64,000 nucleotides of DNA from Caballeronia cordobensis (GCF_001544575.2 NZ_FCNY02000023.1:1-64000), one strand, 5' to 3'. Shown: positions 33,099-41,729, counted from the first letter of the stretch. The notes: generated from the letters alone by a model not told the origin. Numbers and translations are program-made.

Positions 33099-33776
33099 TT
33101 AATGCGCCTGACGCTGCAGGATGTTCAAGAACTCTTCGATGAAGGTCTCGAAGCGGATCGCCAGGCGATCGATGTCGTGCGCGTAACGGTTATAGGCGAC
33201 CACGGCCGGAATCGCGGCGAACAGGCCGATGGCGGTCGCGACGAGCGCCTCGGCAATGCCCGGCGCCACGTTCGCGAGCGTCGCCTGCTGCACGTTGGCC
33301 AAGCCGCGGAACGAATTCATGATGCCCCACACCGTGCCGAAAAGACCGATATACGGACTCACCGAGCCGACCGACGCGAGGAAAGCGAGGTTCGCTTCGA
33401 GCACGTCCATCTCGCGCTGGAACGCGGCTCGCATCGCACGGCGCGAGCCGTCGAGGATCGCGCCCGGATCGGTGATGCGGCGCTCCTTGCCCTTCAGAAA
33501 TTCGCGCATGCCGGATTCGAAGATACGCTCCAGCGCGCCGATGGTGTGGCGATTGTTCGCCGCGCTCTGGTAAAGCGCCTGCAAATCGCCGCCCGACCAG
33601 AAATCGCGCTCGAAACGCTCGGTTTGCGCGCGCGCGCGACGAATCGCGAACCACTTGCGGAAGATGACGGTCCAGGACAGGAGCGACAGCAGCAGCAGCA
33701 GCGCCATCACCGCCTGTGCGAGCAAGCTCGCGTGAACGACGAGAGAAACGATCGACAGGTCTTGTGTATTGTTCAT
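33099..33776 (-). CDS. tolQ: Tol-Pal system protein TolQ
   Basis: A 225-aa MotA/TolQ/ExbB family protein with three membrane helices (about residues 15-37, 130-150 and 168-190). Typical segments: SVGSVSPYIGLFGTVWGIM and ALVATAIGLFAAIPAVVAYN. First of the tolQRAB-pal-cpoB genes proper, 163 bases after ybgC. Confidence 0.96.
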   Translation of the reverse strand: MNNTQDLSIVSLVVHASLLAQAVMALLLLLSLLSWTVIFRKWFAIRRARAQTERFERDFWSGGDLQALYQSAANNRHTIGALERIFESGMREFLKGKERRITDPGAILDGSRRAMRAAFQREMDVLEANLAFLASVGSVSPYIGLFGTVWGIMNSFRGLANVQQATLANVAPGIAEALVATAIGLFAAIPAVVAYNRYAHDIDRLAIRFETFIEEFLNILQRQAH

Positions 33777-33939
33777 AAAGGTCCGCTGTTACGTCCCGAA
33801 AGGGGCGTCCGGCCAAAGAGACAGGCTTTCGTGAAACGGCTGTGAAATAAACGAAAGCCGCGCCATGACCGGCTCATGCTCGTTAATGCTTCCTCTGTTC
33901 CCGACGCGTGTTCGTTTCGGGATGCGATGCGTTCATCGG

Positions 33940-34401
33940 TCAGGTCCGGTCCTGGTTTGCGCCGCTCGACGCCGTGGCGAGCGCGGCATGCGGGCCGCGT
34001 TTCAGTCCGTCGAGCACCGCGTCGGGAATGGGGGCAGGGCGCATCGACGCGCGATCCACGGAGGCGACGCGAATGTCGCCGCTCGCGAGGAGCACGCCGT
34101 CGCGCCACGCTTCCTGATGAAAATCCACCGATGCGCGCCCCAGCCGCTCGATACGGCTCGCGACACGAATGACGTCATCCAGACGCGCCGGCGAAGTGTA
34201 GTCGACCGACGTGCGCCGCACGACGAACACGATGCCGTTCGCATCCGCGAGACGCTGCTGGTCGATGCCGCACGCGCGCAGCCATTCGGTGCGCGCCCGC
34301 TCGAAGAACTTCAGGTAGTTCGCGTAGAAGACGATGCCGCCGGCGTCGGTGTCCTCGTAGTACACCCGAATCGGCCACTCGAAAATCAACGGATCACTCA
34401 C
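33940..34401 (-). CDS. ybgC: Tol-Pal associated acyl-CoA thioesterase YbgC
   Basis: A 153-aa hot-dog fold thioesterase. The active-site stretch YYEDTDAGGIVFYANYLKFFERAR is seen in two parts (YYEDTDAGGIVFYANYLK with the catalytic Asp, near residues 14-31). It hydrolyses short acyl-CoA or acyl-ACP thioesters. A GTG start at 34401 (VSDPLIFEWPIRVYYEDTD) matches relatives, which begin MSDPLIFEW; a TTG 20 codons upstream is less likely. First gene of the tol operon. Confidence 0.9.
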   Translation of the reverse strand: MSDPLIFEWPIRVYYEDTDAGGIVFYANYLKFFERARTEWLRACGIDQQRLADANGIVFVVRRTSVDYTSPARLDDVIRVASRIERLGRASVDFHQEAWRDGVLLASGDIRVASVDRASMRPAPIPDAVLDGLKRGPHAALATASSGANQDRT

Positions 34402-34528
34402 CTTTGCGCCGCTCCGCTCGCGCGGAACCGCAGAAGCGCGTTCCTGCTCGCATTTTGACAAATATTCATCGGCGGCATTTTACCGGAACCGGCAGCACCA
34501 CTGCCAAATCCTTAGGCAGATTGCGAAA

Positions 34529-35275
34529 TCATCCGCGGTGAATTTGCAACGGTGCGAACGTCTGCGCGACCGGCATCATCTCGATCGCGTTGATGTTCAC
34601 GTGGGCCGGGCGCGTGGCGATCCAGTAGATCGCGTCGGCGATGTCGTCGGGCGTGAGCGCCTGCACGTTCTCGTAGACGGTCCCGGCTTTCGCGTCGTCG
34701 CCCTTGAAGCGCACGTTGGAGAACTCGGTGCCGCCCACGAGGCCCGGCTCGATGTCGGTCACGCGCAGCGCCGTGCCGGCGACGTCCGCGCGAAGGTTCA
34801 GGCTGAACTGCCGCACGAAGGCCTTGGTCGCGCCGTACACGTTGCCGCCGGCGTACGGGTACGTGCCCGCTACCGAGCCGAGGTTGAACACGTGCCCGCG
34901 ATTGCGCTCGACCATGCCCGGCAGGACCGCATGCGTGACGTTCACGAGGCCCGTGCAGTTGGTGTCGATCATGTCTTTCCAGTCTTTCAGGTTCGCGCGC
35001 TGGGCGGGTTCGAGGCCGAGCGCGAGGCCGGCGTTGTTCACGAGCACGTCGATTTGCGCGAACGCGGCGGGCAGCGAGGCGATTGCGTTTTTGACGGCGT
35101 TCTCGTCGCGCACGTCGAGCTCGACGGGCAGAAGCGCGTCGCCGAGTTCGTTCGACAGCGCGACAAGGCGCTCCTTGCGGCGCGCGGCCGCGATCACGCG
35201 GTGCCCGCCTTTCACGAAGGTGCGGGCGATGGCGGCGCCGAATCCGGCAGACGCGCCGGTGACGAAAACGATCAT
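34529..35275 (-). CDS. Short-chain dehydrogenase, YdfG-like
   Basis: A 248-aa SDR. The NADP-binding motif TGASAGFGAAIA (residues 6-17), NNAGLAL (about 81), the active-site Ser in NLGSVAGTYPY, and YGATK (Tyr and Lys, about 151-155) are all present. The closest look is YdfG, the NADP-dependent 3-hydroxy acid (serine, malonic semialdehyde) dehydrogenase. It lies 127 bases upstream of ybgC on the same strand and is divergent from glyA. Confidence 0.88.
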   Translation of the reverse strand: MIVFVTGASAGFGAAIARTFVKGGHRVIAAARRKERLVALSNELGDALLPVELDVRDENAVKNAIASLPAAFAQIDVLVNNAGLALGLEPAQRANLKDWKDMIDTNCTGLVNVTHAVLPGMVERNRGHVFNLGSVAGTYPYAGGNVYGATKAFVRQFSLNLRADVAGTALRVTDIEPGLVGGTEFSNVRFKGDDAKAGTVYENVQALTPDDIADAIYWIATRPAHVNINAIEMMPVAQTFAPLQIHRG

Positions 35276-35487
35276 GAGCGGACTCCGAATGAGATGCGAT
35301 GAGCAAGGCCGAAACGCGCACAGGCGCGCATCCGGCAACGGCGCAAAGGGTACTTCCATTGATGCGGCGCGGCAAGCAATCGCGGGTGCGAACGATCGTG
35401 CTTCGAGCGTGCGCGCAGCGGCTGCGCGCGGCCCGGAAAGCCGGTTGCCTAAAGCATGGCAGCCCATTAAACTACAACGCTCAAACC

Positions 35488-35574
35488 CCGCGTGACTGGC
35501 GATAGAATCTTCGGATTCAAGGTGGAGCGACCCACCAGGAAGCGCGGAGCGTCGTTTTGCCGTTCGCCTGGGCA
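35488..35574 (+). ncRNA. ZTP (pfl) riboswitch aptamer upstream of glyA
   Basis: The 5' domain is CCGCG-TGACTGGCG...AGGAAGCG-CGCGG-type: P1 pairs CCGCG (35488-35492) with CGCGG (35543-35547); the invariant TGACTGGCG is at 35493-35501; GGTGG (35521-35525) pairs with CCACC (35532-35536). A small extra hairpin GAATC-TTCG-GATTC sits at 35505-35518. The 3' domain ends with the invariant CGCCTGGGCA (35565-35574). This is the pfl motif, which binds the folate-stress alarmone ZMP/ZTP and is known upstream of glyA and other one-carbon genes. Confidence 0.9.
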
Positions 35575-35603
35575 GCTGAGATCCGCACGCCGTTGCTGCG
35601 TTG

Positions 35604-35682
35604 CCGGTGGCTGTCCGTTCTGCGAAACCGGATTCATCCTTCATCCGTCGCGCCTGGACTCCTTCGGTTTCCAGCGTTTTTT
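35604..35682 (+). terminator. Riboswitch expression platform: terminator and antiterminator
   Basis: Terminator: CTGGA (35654-35658) pairs with TCCAG (35670-35674), followed by CG and six T (35677-35682). Antiterminator: GAAACCG (35624-35630) is exactly complementary to CGGTTTC (35665-35671), which would break the terminator. A third pairing, CCGGT (35604-35608) with ACCGG (35627-35631), would block the antiterminator. Ligand binding presumably favours read-through. Confidence 0.65.
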
Positions 35683-35746
35683 GCGTCTGCTTCGAACGCG
35701 GCGCACGCGCGATCCGGTCAACCTGTTTTGATCTCACGGAAAACGT

Positions 35747-36994
35747 ATGTTTGACAGAGCCGAAAGCACCCTCGCCAATGTCGATCCCGAATTGCTCAAG
35801 GCGATCGAGCAGGAAAACCGCCGCCAGGAAGATCACATCGAGCTGATCGCGTCGGAAAACTACACCTCGCCGGCCGTGATGGCGGCGCAAGGTTCCCAAC
35901 TCACGAACAAGTACGCCGAAGGCTATCCCGGCAAGCGCTACTACGGCGGTTGCGAGTACGTCGATATCGTCGAGCAGCTCGCCATCGACCGCGTGAAGCA
36001 GCTTTTCGGCGCCGAAGCCGCGAACGTCCAGCCGAACTCCGGCTCGCAGGCCAACCAGGGCGTGTTCTTCGCCGTGCTCAAGCCGGGCGACACGATCATG
36101 GGCATGAGCCTCGCCGAAGGCGGCCACCTGACGCACGGCTCGCCGGTGAATATGTCGGGCAAGTGGTTCAACGTCGTGAGCTACGGCCTGAACGACGCCG
36201 AAGACATCGACTACGACAAGACCGAAGCGCTCGCCAAGGAACACAAGCCGAAGCTGATCGTCGCGGGCGCGTCGGCGTTTGCGCTGAAGATCGACTTCGA
36301 GCGCCTGTCGAAGATCGCGAAGAGCGTCGGCGCGTATTTCATGGTGGACATGGCGCACTATGCCGGTCTGATCGCGGCGGGCGTCTATCCGAACCCGGTC
36401 CCGCACGCCGACTTCGTCACCACGACGACGCACAAGAGCCTGCGCGGTCCGCGCGGCGGCGTCATTCTTATGAAGGCGGAGTTCGAGAAGCAGATCAACT
36501 CGGCCATCTTCCCGGGCATTCAGGGCGGCCCGCTCATGCACGTGATCGCCGCGAAGGCCGTCGCGTTCAAGGAAGCGCTGTCGCCCGAGTTCAAGACGTA
36601 TCAGCAGGGCGTGATTGACAACGCGCGCGTGCTCGCCGAAACACTGGTGAAGCGCGGCTTGCGCATCGTGTCGGGCCGCACGGAAAGCCATGTGATGCTC
36701 GTCGACCTGCGCGCGAAGAAAATCACCGGCAAGGCTGCGGAAGCCGCGCTCGGCGCCGCGCACATCACGGTCAACAAGAACGCGATTCCGAATGATCCGG
36801 AAAAGCCGTTCGTCACGAGCGGCGTGCGTCTCGGCTCGCCCGCGATGACCACGCGCGGCTTCGGCACGAAGGAAGCGGAGATCGTCGGCAATCTGATCGC
36901 CGACGTGCTCGACAATCCTGAAGACCAGGCGAACCTCGAACGCGTGCGCGCGCAAGTGGCCGATCTGACCAAGCGCTTCCCGGTCTATCGTTAA
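35747..36994 (+). CDS. glyA: Serine hydroxymethyltransferase
   Basis: A 415-aa PLP enzyme that converts serine and tetrahydrofolate to glycine and 5,10-methylene-THF, the main source of one-carbon units. The PLP lysine lies in TTTTHKSLRGPRGG (about residue 229), and the N-terminal ELIASENYTSPAVMAAQGS is present. The gene sits behind a ZTP riboswitch, which ties its expression to shortage of 10-formyl-THF. nrdR follows after 18 bases. Confidence 0.97.
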   Translation: MFDRAESTLANVDPELLKAIEQENRRQEDHIELIASENYTSPAVMAAQGSQLTNKYAEGYPGKRYYGGCEYVDIVEQLAIDRVKQLFGAEAANVQPNSGSQANQGVFFAVLKPGDTIMGMSLAEGGHLTHGSPVNMSGKWFNVVSYGLNDAEDIDYDKTEALAKEHKPKLIVAGASAFALKIDFERLSKIAKSVGAYFMVDMAHYAGLIAAGVYPNPVPHADFVTTTTHKSLRGPRGGVILMKAEFEKQINSAIFPGIQGGPLMHVIAAKAVAFKEALSPEFKTYQQGVIDNARVLAETLVKRGLRIVSGRTESHVMLVDLRAKKITGKAAEAALGAAHITVNKNAIPNDPEKPFVTSGVRLGSPAMTTRGFGTKEAEIVGNLIADVLDNPEDQANLERVRAQVADLTKRFPVYR

Positions 36995-37012
36995 TTCGCG
37001 AGCCGAACGCCG

Positions 37013-37495
37013 ATGCGCTGCCCATTCTGCCGACACGAAGATACCCAGGTCGTGGATTCTCGCGTGTCGGAGGATGGCGCGGCCATTCGGCGGCGGCGGC
37101 GCTGTCCCGCGTGCGACAAGCGTTTCACCACCTATGAACGCGTCGAACTGGCGCTGCCGAGCGTCGTCAAGAAGGACGGCAGCCGCACCGAATTCGACCG
37201 CCGCAAGATCGTCGCGAGCATGAAGCTCGCGCTGAGAAAGCGGCCGGTCGCCGCCGACGCCATCGACGCCGCCGCGTCCCGCATCGAGTATCAGTTGCTC
37301 GGCAGCGGCGAGCGCGAAGTGCAGAGCGAACGCCTCGGCGAACTCGTGATGAACGAGTTGCGGCAGCTCGACACCATCGCCTATGTGCGTTTCGCATCCG
37401 TCTACAAGCGCTTCGAAGACGTTTCCGAATTCGAAGACGTGATCGATGAATTCCGGCGTGCCGCGCCGAAGAAATCGAGTTCGCGCAAGCGCTGA
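37013..37495 (+). CDS. nrdR: Transcriptional repressor NrdR
   Basis: A 160-aa repressor of ribonucleotide reductase genes. Zinc ribbon: CPFC at residues 3-6 and CPAC at 31-34; ATP-cone from about 46 to 136 (LPSVVKKDGSRTEFDRRKI). It senses dATP/ATP. Placement directly after glyA is common in Burkholderiaceae, and it probably shares the glyA transcript and thus its riboswitch. Confidence 0.96.
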   Translation: MRCPFCRHEDTQVVDSRVSEDGAAIRRRRRCPACDKRFTTYERVELALPSVVKKDGSRTEFDRRKIVASMKLALRKRPVAADAIDAAASRIEYQLLGSGEREVQSERLGELVMNELRQLDTIAYVRFASVYKRFEDVSEFEDVIDEFRRAAPKKSSSRKR

Positions 37496-37658
37496 TTTTT
37501 TTCGCATCGTTTCCCTCCCTGGCTGAAACCATCCGTTCGCTCGCGCAGTGTGCCGGGCCTCGGGCGCGCTGAACACTCGTCCGTTCGGCTAATGGCGGCG
37601 CGCATGCCTTCGCGCTAGATTGAGTTTTTCGGCTCGACTCAATCGATAAGGCATGCAG

Positions 37659-38201
37659 ATGATCCGCGCTTCAAATCAGGGTTTTACGCTCGTCGAACTC
37701 TGCGTGGTGCTCGCCGTCATGGCGATTCTCGCGACCTTCGCCGCGCCGTCGTTTTTCGTGTGTCAGACCCGCGATCAGGTCGATGCGCGCGCTCGCGCGC
37801 TGTTCTCCACGCTTTCGCTCGGCCGCGCCGAAGCCGTGCGGCGGGGCGCGCGCGTCACGCTGTGCCGGATCGACGCGTCGCGTCATTGCCTCGCGTCGGG
37901 GAAAAGCTGCGAGAACGGCGTCGCCGACTGGTCGTGCGGTTGGGCGCTGTTCGTCGATCGCGATGGCGTTTCGACGCTCCTGCGCATGCAGCCGTCGATG
38001 ACGTCGATCTCCATCGCGGGAACATCGACGGAGCTTTCGTTCACGCCGCCGTCCGGCCAGGTGATCGGTGGATTCCGCAGTTTCGATTTCGCGCCGCGCA
38101 GCGCCGATGCCGCCGCGAATCCGGCGTCGCGCCGCTGCGTCCGGCTCGCGTCAGGCGGGCGGGCGCGCATGTCGCAGGGCGCGTGCGGAGCGTCGGCATG
38201 A
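37659..38201 (+). CDS. fimT: Type IV pilus minor pseudopilin, GspH/FimT type
   Basis: A 180-aa prepilin. The N-terminus NQGFTLVELCVVLAVMAI has the prepilin peptidase site (Gly before Phe) and Glu5; a GspH-type domain follows with four cysteines. Start at 37659 is preferred because AAGG stands seven bases upstream; an ATG two codons earlier is too close to it. First of five coupled minor-pilin genes. Confidence 0.85.
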   Translation: MIRASNQGFTLVELCVVLAVMAILATFAAPSFFVCQTRDQVDARARALFSTLSLGRAEAVRRGARVTLCRIDASRHCLASGKSCENGVADWSCGWALFVDRDGVSTLLRMQPSMTSISIAGTSTELSFTPPSGQVIGGFRSFDFAPRSADAAANPASRRCVRLASGGRARMSQGACGASA

Positions 38202-38593
38202 AGCGGACTTGCAGGTACGCGCAACGCGGCGATTCGCTGATAGAAGTGATGATCGCGCTCTCGCTCACGGCCGTTACCGCGCTCGGCGTCGTCGGCCTGC
38301 AAGGGGCGCTCGCCCGCGGCGAACGGGCGGCCTTGCTGCGAGAACGCGCGGCGCAAGTTGCGGACTCGGTCGCGGAAGGCGTGCGCGGCGATGCGGATCG
38401 CGCGGCGCTCGTGTCGCAATGGCAGGCGCGGGCGGCGTCGATGCTTCCGGCGGGCGACGTCGGGATAGCCGATCGCAGCGATGGCATTCACGTAGCAATC
38501 GTGAGCTGGCGCGCGGAAGACCGGTCCGATGCGTGCCCCGAGCCGCAATCGAAGCCGCTCACTTCATGCATCGCGGTGGCGTTCGCACGATGA
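38198..38593 (+). CDS. pilV: Type IV pilus minor pilin PilV-like
   Basis: A 131-aa prepilin. QRGDSLIEVMIALSLTAV shows the cleavage Gly and Glu5, but +1 is Asp rather than Phe. The start overlaps the fimT stop as ATGA. PilV primes pilus assembly with PilW, PilX and PilE. It is shorter than most PilV proteins. Confidence 0.8.
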   Translation: MKRTCRYAQRGDSLIEVMIALSLTAVTALGVVGLQGALARGERAALLRERAAQVADSVAEGVRGDADRAALVSQWQARAASMLPAGDVGIADRSDGIHVAIVSWRAEDRSDACPEPQSKPLTSCIAVAFAR

Positions 38594-39384
38594 CTTCACG
38601 GCCCTTCTCATCGCGCGGTCACACGCTGCTGGAAATGACGATCGCGCTCGCGCTCGGCCTGTTGATCGTGACGGCGTCGCTCTCGCTTTATCGCGCGCAA
38701 CGCGCGGCGTTCGAACGTGCCGCCGATGCCGCGCGCATCCACGACGCCGGTTCGATCGCGCTCGACATGCTCGGCCAGCAGATCCAGATGGCGGGTTTCG
38801 CGTCCGGGCACGACAGGGCGGCGAGCGTCGAAGCGCCGATTTTCGGCTGCGCGCAAGGCCGGGTGGTCGGCACGGAAGCGGCCGCAACGTGCGAGTCGCT
38901 CAGCAGCCGGTCCGACGGCGTGCAACTGCGATATGCCGCCGACGCCGTGTCCACGTGGCCGTCTAGCGCAAGCGTGCCGACGGATTGCATCGGCCAGGCG
39001 GTATCCGATCCGATCGTCACGAATCGCTTCTATGCGAAGGCCAGCACATCGACCGGCGAGCCGGAGCTCTATTGCGAGGGCGGCGGGAAGCAGGCGCAAC
39101 CGGTGGTCGAAGGCATCGAACGCATTCGGTTGATGGTCTGGGTGACGGGTTCGGCGTCGCCGCTGGACGCTTCGGCAGTCGCACGCGATCGTTGGCGCGA
39201 TGCGTACGCCACTGACATTTGCGTGCTCGTGCGCGGCTTCGCGCAGCAGGCGAAGCGAAGAACGACGTACATCGATTGCACCGGCGCGCCCGCCTATGCC
39301 GACGATGGCCGCGCCCGACAGACTTTCTGGCGGCGCGTCGCGATACGCAATGCACCGGCGGCGGTGTCCGGAGGCGTGCAATGA
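38590..39384 (+). CDS. pilW: Type IV pilus minor pilin PilW-like
   Basis: A 264-aa prepilin. SRGHTLLEMTIALALGLLIV has the cleavage Gly, Glu5 and hydrophobic helix; +1 is His. The globular part contains ALDMLGQQIQMAGF, typical of PilW, and four or more cysteines. Its start overlaps the pilV stop as ATGA. Confidence 0.85.
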   Translation: MTSRPFSSRGHTLLEMTIALALGLLIVTASLSLYRAQRAAFERAADAARIHDAGSIALDMLGQQIQMAGFASGHDRAASVEAPIFGCAQGRVVGTEAAATCESLSSRSDGVQLRYAADAVSTWPSSASVPTDCIGQAVSDPIVTNRFYAKASTSTGEPELYCEGGGKQAQPVVEGIERIRLMVWVTGSASPLDASAVARDRWRDAYATDICVLVRGFAQQAKRRTTYIDCTGAPAYADDGRARQTFWRRVAIRNAPAAVSGGVQ

Positions 39385-39866
39385 AGCGGCGTTCCCGTTC
39401 CCGCGGCGTCACGTTGCCGATCGTGCTGATTCTCGCCGCGACGATGCTGATCACCGCGAGCGCATGGCTGCAGACATCGCTCGTGGTGGCGCGCGCGACG
39501 GTCGCCGCGCGCGAACGCGTGCAGGCGTTTCATGCGGCGGACAGCGCACTCATCCGCTGTGCCCGGATGCTCTCGCTCGCGTTGCCGGCGGCCACGCAAT
39601 CGGCGAACGACGAGCCGTCGCGCTGGCGCATGAAGACATCGTTCGAAGGATCGTCCGCTTCGGCGATCGCGCCATTCGCCGCGTGGCCCTATGCGCGCCG
39701 TCCGCCGCAATGCCTGATCGAAGCGTGGGCGGGGGCGTCGTATCTCGTCACCGCGCGAGGCTTCGGCGCGTCGGCGGACACCGAAGCGTGGCTCCAGCTT
39801 CGCATCGACGTGAACGACGGGATCGTCACGCAACACTGGCGGCGCGTCGTCGCCAAACCATTTTGA
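39381..39866 (+). CDS. pilX: Type IV pilus minor pilin PilX-like
   Basis: A 161-aa protein whose N-terminus RSRGVTLPIVLILAATML has the cleavage Gly but no Glu5, as usual for PilX. The region after the helix (ARERVQAFHAADSALIRCAR) matches the PilX_N pattern. It starts inside the pilW stop (ATGA). Confidence 0.78.
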   Translation: MKRRSRSRGVTLPIVLILAATMLITASAWLQTSLVVARATVAARERVQAFHAADSALIRCARMLSLALPAATQSANDEPSRWRMKTSFEGSSASAIAPFAAWPYARRPPQCLIEAWAGASYLVTARGFGASADTEAWLQLRIDVNDGIVTQHWRRVVAKPF

Positions 39867-39875
39867 GGAATCGGC

Positions 39876-40340
39876 ATGAACGAGCGGAACAAGCAACGCG
39901 CCTTCAGCCTGCTGGAGTTGATGATCGCGCTCGGCGTCGCGGCCATCATCGCGACATTCGCCATGCCGACGTATCGAACGCACGTCGCGAAGGCACATCG
40001 GCTCGATGCGGCGTCTGCGCTGATGCGCGCGGTTCAGTTCGTCGAAACGGCGCGCCTCGCTCAGACATCGGAAAGCGCGGAGGGCGTCACGCTGGGCGCC
40101 GGTCTGGATCAGGCGCCTTCGAATGGCGCAGCGGTGTATCGCGTCGCGATGCTGCCGGAATCGCCGACGAACGGCGGATATTCGATCGCCGCGACGCCCG
40201 TCCTGCCCGGCGCGATGGAAGGCGACGCGTGCGGCGCGTTCGTCATCGACGCGACCGGCCTGCGCTGGAATCATCCCGCAGGCTCCACCACGCCGCTCGA
40301 TGCGGCGCAATCGGCGGCCTGCTGGGCGGGGAAGGGTTGA
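39876..40340 (+). CDS. pilE: Type IV pilin-like protein PilE
   Basis: A 154-aa prepilin. KQRAFSLLELMIALGVAAII carries Glu5, but the residue before the cleavage point is Ala rather than Gly, which usually lowers processing. YRTHVAKAHRLDAASALMRA resembles PilE. GAGG lies eight bases before the ATG. No pilY1 gene precedes or follows it, unlike the usual fimU-pilVWXY1E order. Confidence 0.8.
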   Translation: MNERNKQRAFSLLELMIALGVAAIIATFAMPTYRTHVAKAHRLDAASALMRAVQFVETARLAQTSESAEGVTLGAGLDQAPSNGAAVYRVAMLPESPTNGGYSIAATPVLPGAMEGDACGAFVIDATGLRWNHPAGSTTPLDAAQSAACWAGKG

Positions 40341-40349
40341 AGTTCCGCG

Positions 40350-40847
40350 TCAGAACACCGTCGGATCGACGGCGTCGTTGGAGGTTTCGGGCGCGGCCGA
40401 CTTCATTTGCTGATAGATGCGCCAGCCTTCCCATCCGGCGAGCGCGAGGCCGCCCCACTTGAGCACCGGCTTCGCGCTGCGCAGCAGCTTCGTTCGCACC
40501 GGCTTGGTGAGCACGAGCGAAGCGACCGAGCCGATGATCGGATATTGCTTGAGCAGCAGACCGATGTTTCCGGAACCGAGCAGCGAGCCGAATATCGCGC
40601 CGATGCCGCCCGGCGATGCGCGGCGCTTGCCCCAGCGGCGCGATCCGCCGCCCGGCATGAGAAAGCGCAGAAAGCTGAAATGCGTGACGGACGCGCGCAG
40701 ATCGTAAGTCGCCTGGCGCAGTTCCATGCGCTCGACATCCGCACGCGCGATCAGCAGTTCCTTGCGCAGCGCGCGCATGTGCGGCGTGCGAAGCCTCTGC
40801 GTCTTGTCGCGCCTGGGCGTTCTGAAAGTATCGTCGTGTTGGCTCAT
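40350..40847 (-). CDS. DUF3318 domain protein
   Basis: A 165-aa protein of a family common in Burkholderiaceae. The N-terminal half is basic and helical; residues 85-130 (GIGAIFGSLLGSGNIGLLL, IIGSVASLVLT) are hydrophobic and may associate with the membrane. It lies 19 bases after yqjE and is probably the last gene of the yqjD-yqjE-DUF3318 group. Function unknown. Confidence 0.75.
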   Translation of the reverse strand: MSQHDDTFRTPRRDKTQRLRTPHMRALRKELLIARADVERMELRQATYDLRASVTHFSFLRFLMPGGGSRRWGKRRASPGGIGAIFGSLLGSGNIGLLLKQYPIIGSVASLVLTKPVRTKLLRSAKPVLKWGGLALAGWEGWRIYQQMKSAAPETSNDAVDPTVF

Positions 40848-40866
40848 GGCTGGGTGCGCGCGGGGA

Positions 40867-41247
40867 TTAACGGAAGGTATCGCGGTCTTTGCGGAATTCT
40901 TCGAGCGTCTCGTCGAACATGTTCGGCGCGTCGCGCAGGTTGCTGCGCGCGCGCAGTCCGCAGCCGATGGCGATCAGCGCATAGAGCAGCGTGATGCCGC
41001 CGAGCGCCTGCCAGCGATACGTGTCCCAGAAGAAAATCGCGATGAGTACGGTGAGCGAGATGAGCGCCATCATGGCGAGCATCATGGCGGCGAGCCCGAG
41101 GAATAGCACGCCGATGAGCCGCTCTTTCTCCTCCTGAAGCTCGATGCCGATGAGTTCAAGGCGCGTCTCGAAGATGGCGAAGGCGGAGCTCAGAATTCGT
41201 CGCAACGGTCCGGGAGACGATTGCTGCAATGGCCGTTCTGTCGTCAT
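40867..41247 (-). CDS. Phage-holin-family membrane protein YqjE-like
   Basis: A 126-aa protein with two membrane helices (about residues 44-68 and 76-100: VLFLGLAAMMLAMMALISL, ALGGITLLYALIAIGC) and an acidic C-terminus. It matches the YqjE/holin-superfamily-III pattern; the holin name is historical and lysis is not implied. In enterobacteria yqjD-yqjE are stationary-phase genes. Confidence 0.75.
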   Translation of the reverse strand: MTTERPLQQSSPGPLRRILSSAFAIFETRLELIGIELQEEKERLIGVLFLGLAAMMLAMMALISLTVLIAIFFWDTYRWQALGGITLLYALIAIGCGLRARSNLRDAPNMFDETLEEFRKDRDTFR

Positions 41248-41426
41248 GGCTTGAATGCGAGGGCGCGTTGGTGACGCTTTTTATGATTCCGGTCGGCGCG
41301 CGAGGCAGCCGGCCGGTGCGAGTGTCGATCCGCGCGCCCGGGCCAGGCGCTCGCGGTTCAGTCCAACGGGGACCGCGACAGCATTCAGCTTAGCAATCTG
41401 CGGGCCATCGATTGAGAGGCGGACGA

Positions 41427-41729
41427 TTACTTGCGGTTGATCAACAGGCCGATGACCATGCCGATCCCGGCCGCGATGCCGATGGACGCCCACGGATGTT
41501 CGTGCACGTAATCGTCGGTGGCGCGTGCCGCTTTCTTGCCGCGCTCGATCACGACGACCTGCGCGTCCGCTGCCTTTTCCTTCGCCTGCTTCAGACGCGT
41601 GAGCGCCGATTCGCGCAATTCGGAAGCGCGTTCGCCCGTGGCGGTGGCCGCTTGCTTCAGAAGGTCTTCGGCGTCAGCGAGAACGGTTTTGATATCCGAC
41701 ATGAATCGCTCCTTATTGATTTCTGACAT
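41427..41729 (-). CDS. DUF883 (YqjD/ElaB-like) ribosome- and membrane-associated protein
   Basis: A 100-aa protein: amphipathic helices (about residues 5-65), then VHEHPWASIGIAAGIGMVIG and a final membrane anchor ending LLINRK. The HPW motif and C-terminal anchor are the DUF883 pattern; relatives bind ribosomes at the inner membrane in stationary phase. GGAG lies six bases before the ATG at 41729. Confidence 0.82.
   Translation of the reverse strand: MSEINKERFMSDIKTVLADAEDLLKQAATATGERASELRESALTRLKQAKEKAADAQVVVIERGKKAARATDDYVHEHPWASIGIAAGIGMVIGLLINRK

Larger units (their letters stand above)
35276..35746 (+). promoter_or_regulatory. glyA promoter and leader region
   Basis: Gene-free region between the divergent SDR gene and glyA. 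A promoter candidate TTGCCT (35445-35450) and TAAACT (35468-35473), 17 bases apart, would start RNA near 35480, just before the riboswitch aptamer. The first 165 bases, nearest the SDR gene, hold nothing else I can name. Confidence 0.5.

Noticed and set aside
35488..35574. Glycine or SAM riboswitch before glyA
   Set aside because: The invariant TGACTGGCG and CGCCTGGGCA blocks and the P1 pairing are those of the ZTP class; glycine-aptamer tandem cores are absent.
35276..37576. Open frame on the minus strand running through glyA and nrdR into the SDR gene
   Set aside because: Only the last 248 codons (34529-35275) are a real protein. The rest is antisense to glyA, nrdR and the riboswitch leader.
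40867..41247. Prophage remnant because of a holin-family protein
   Set aside because: YqjE-like proteins share the holin-superfamily name but sit with yqjD-like genes in bacterial operons; no other phage genes are nearby.
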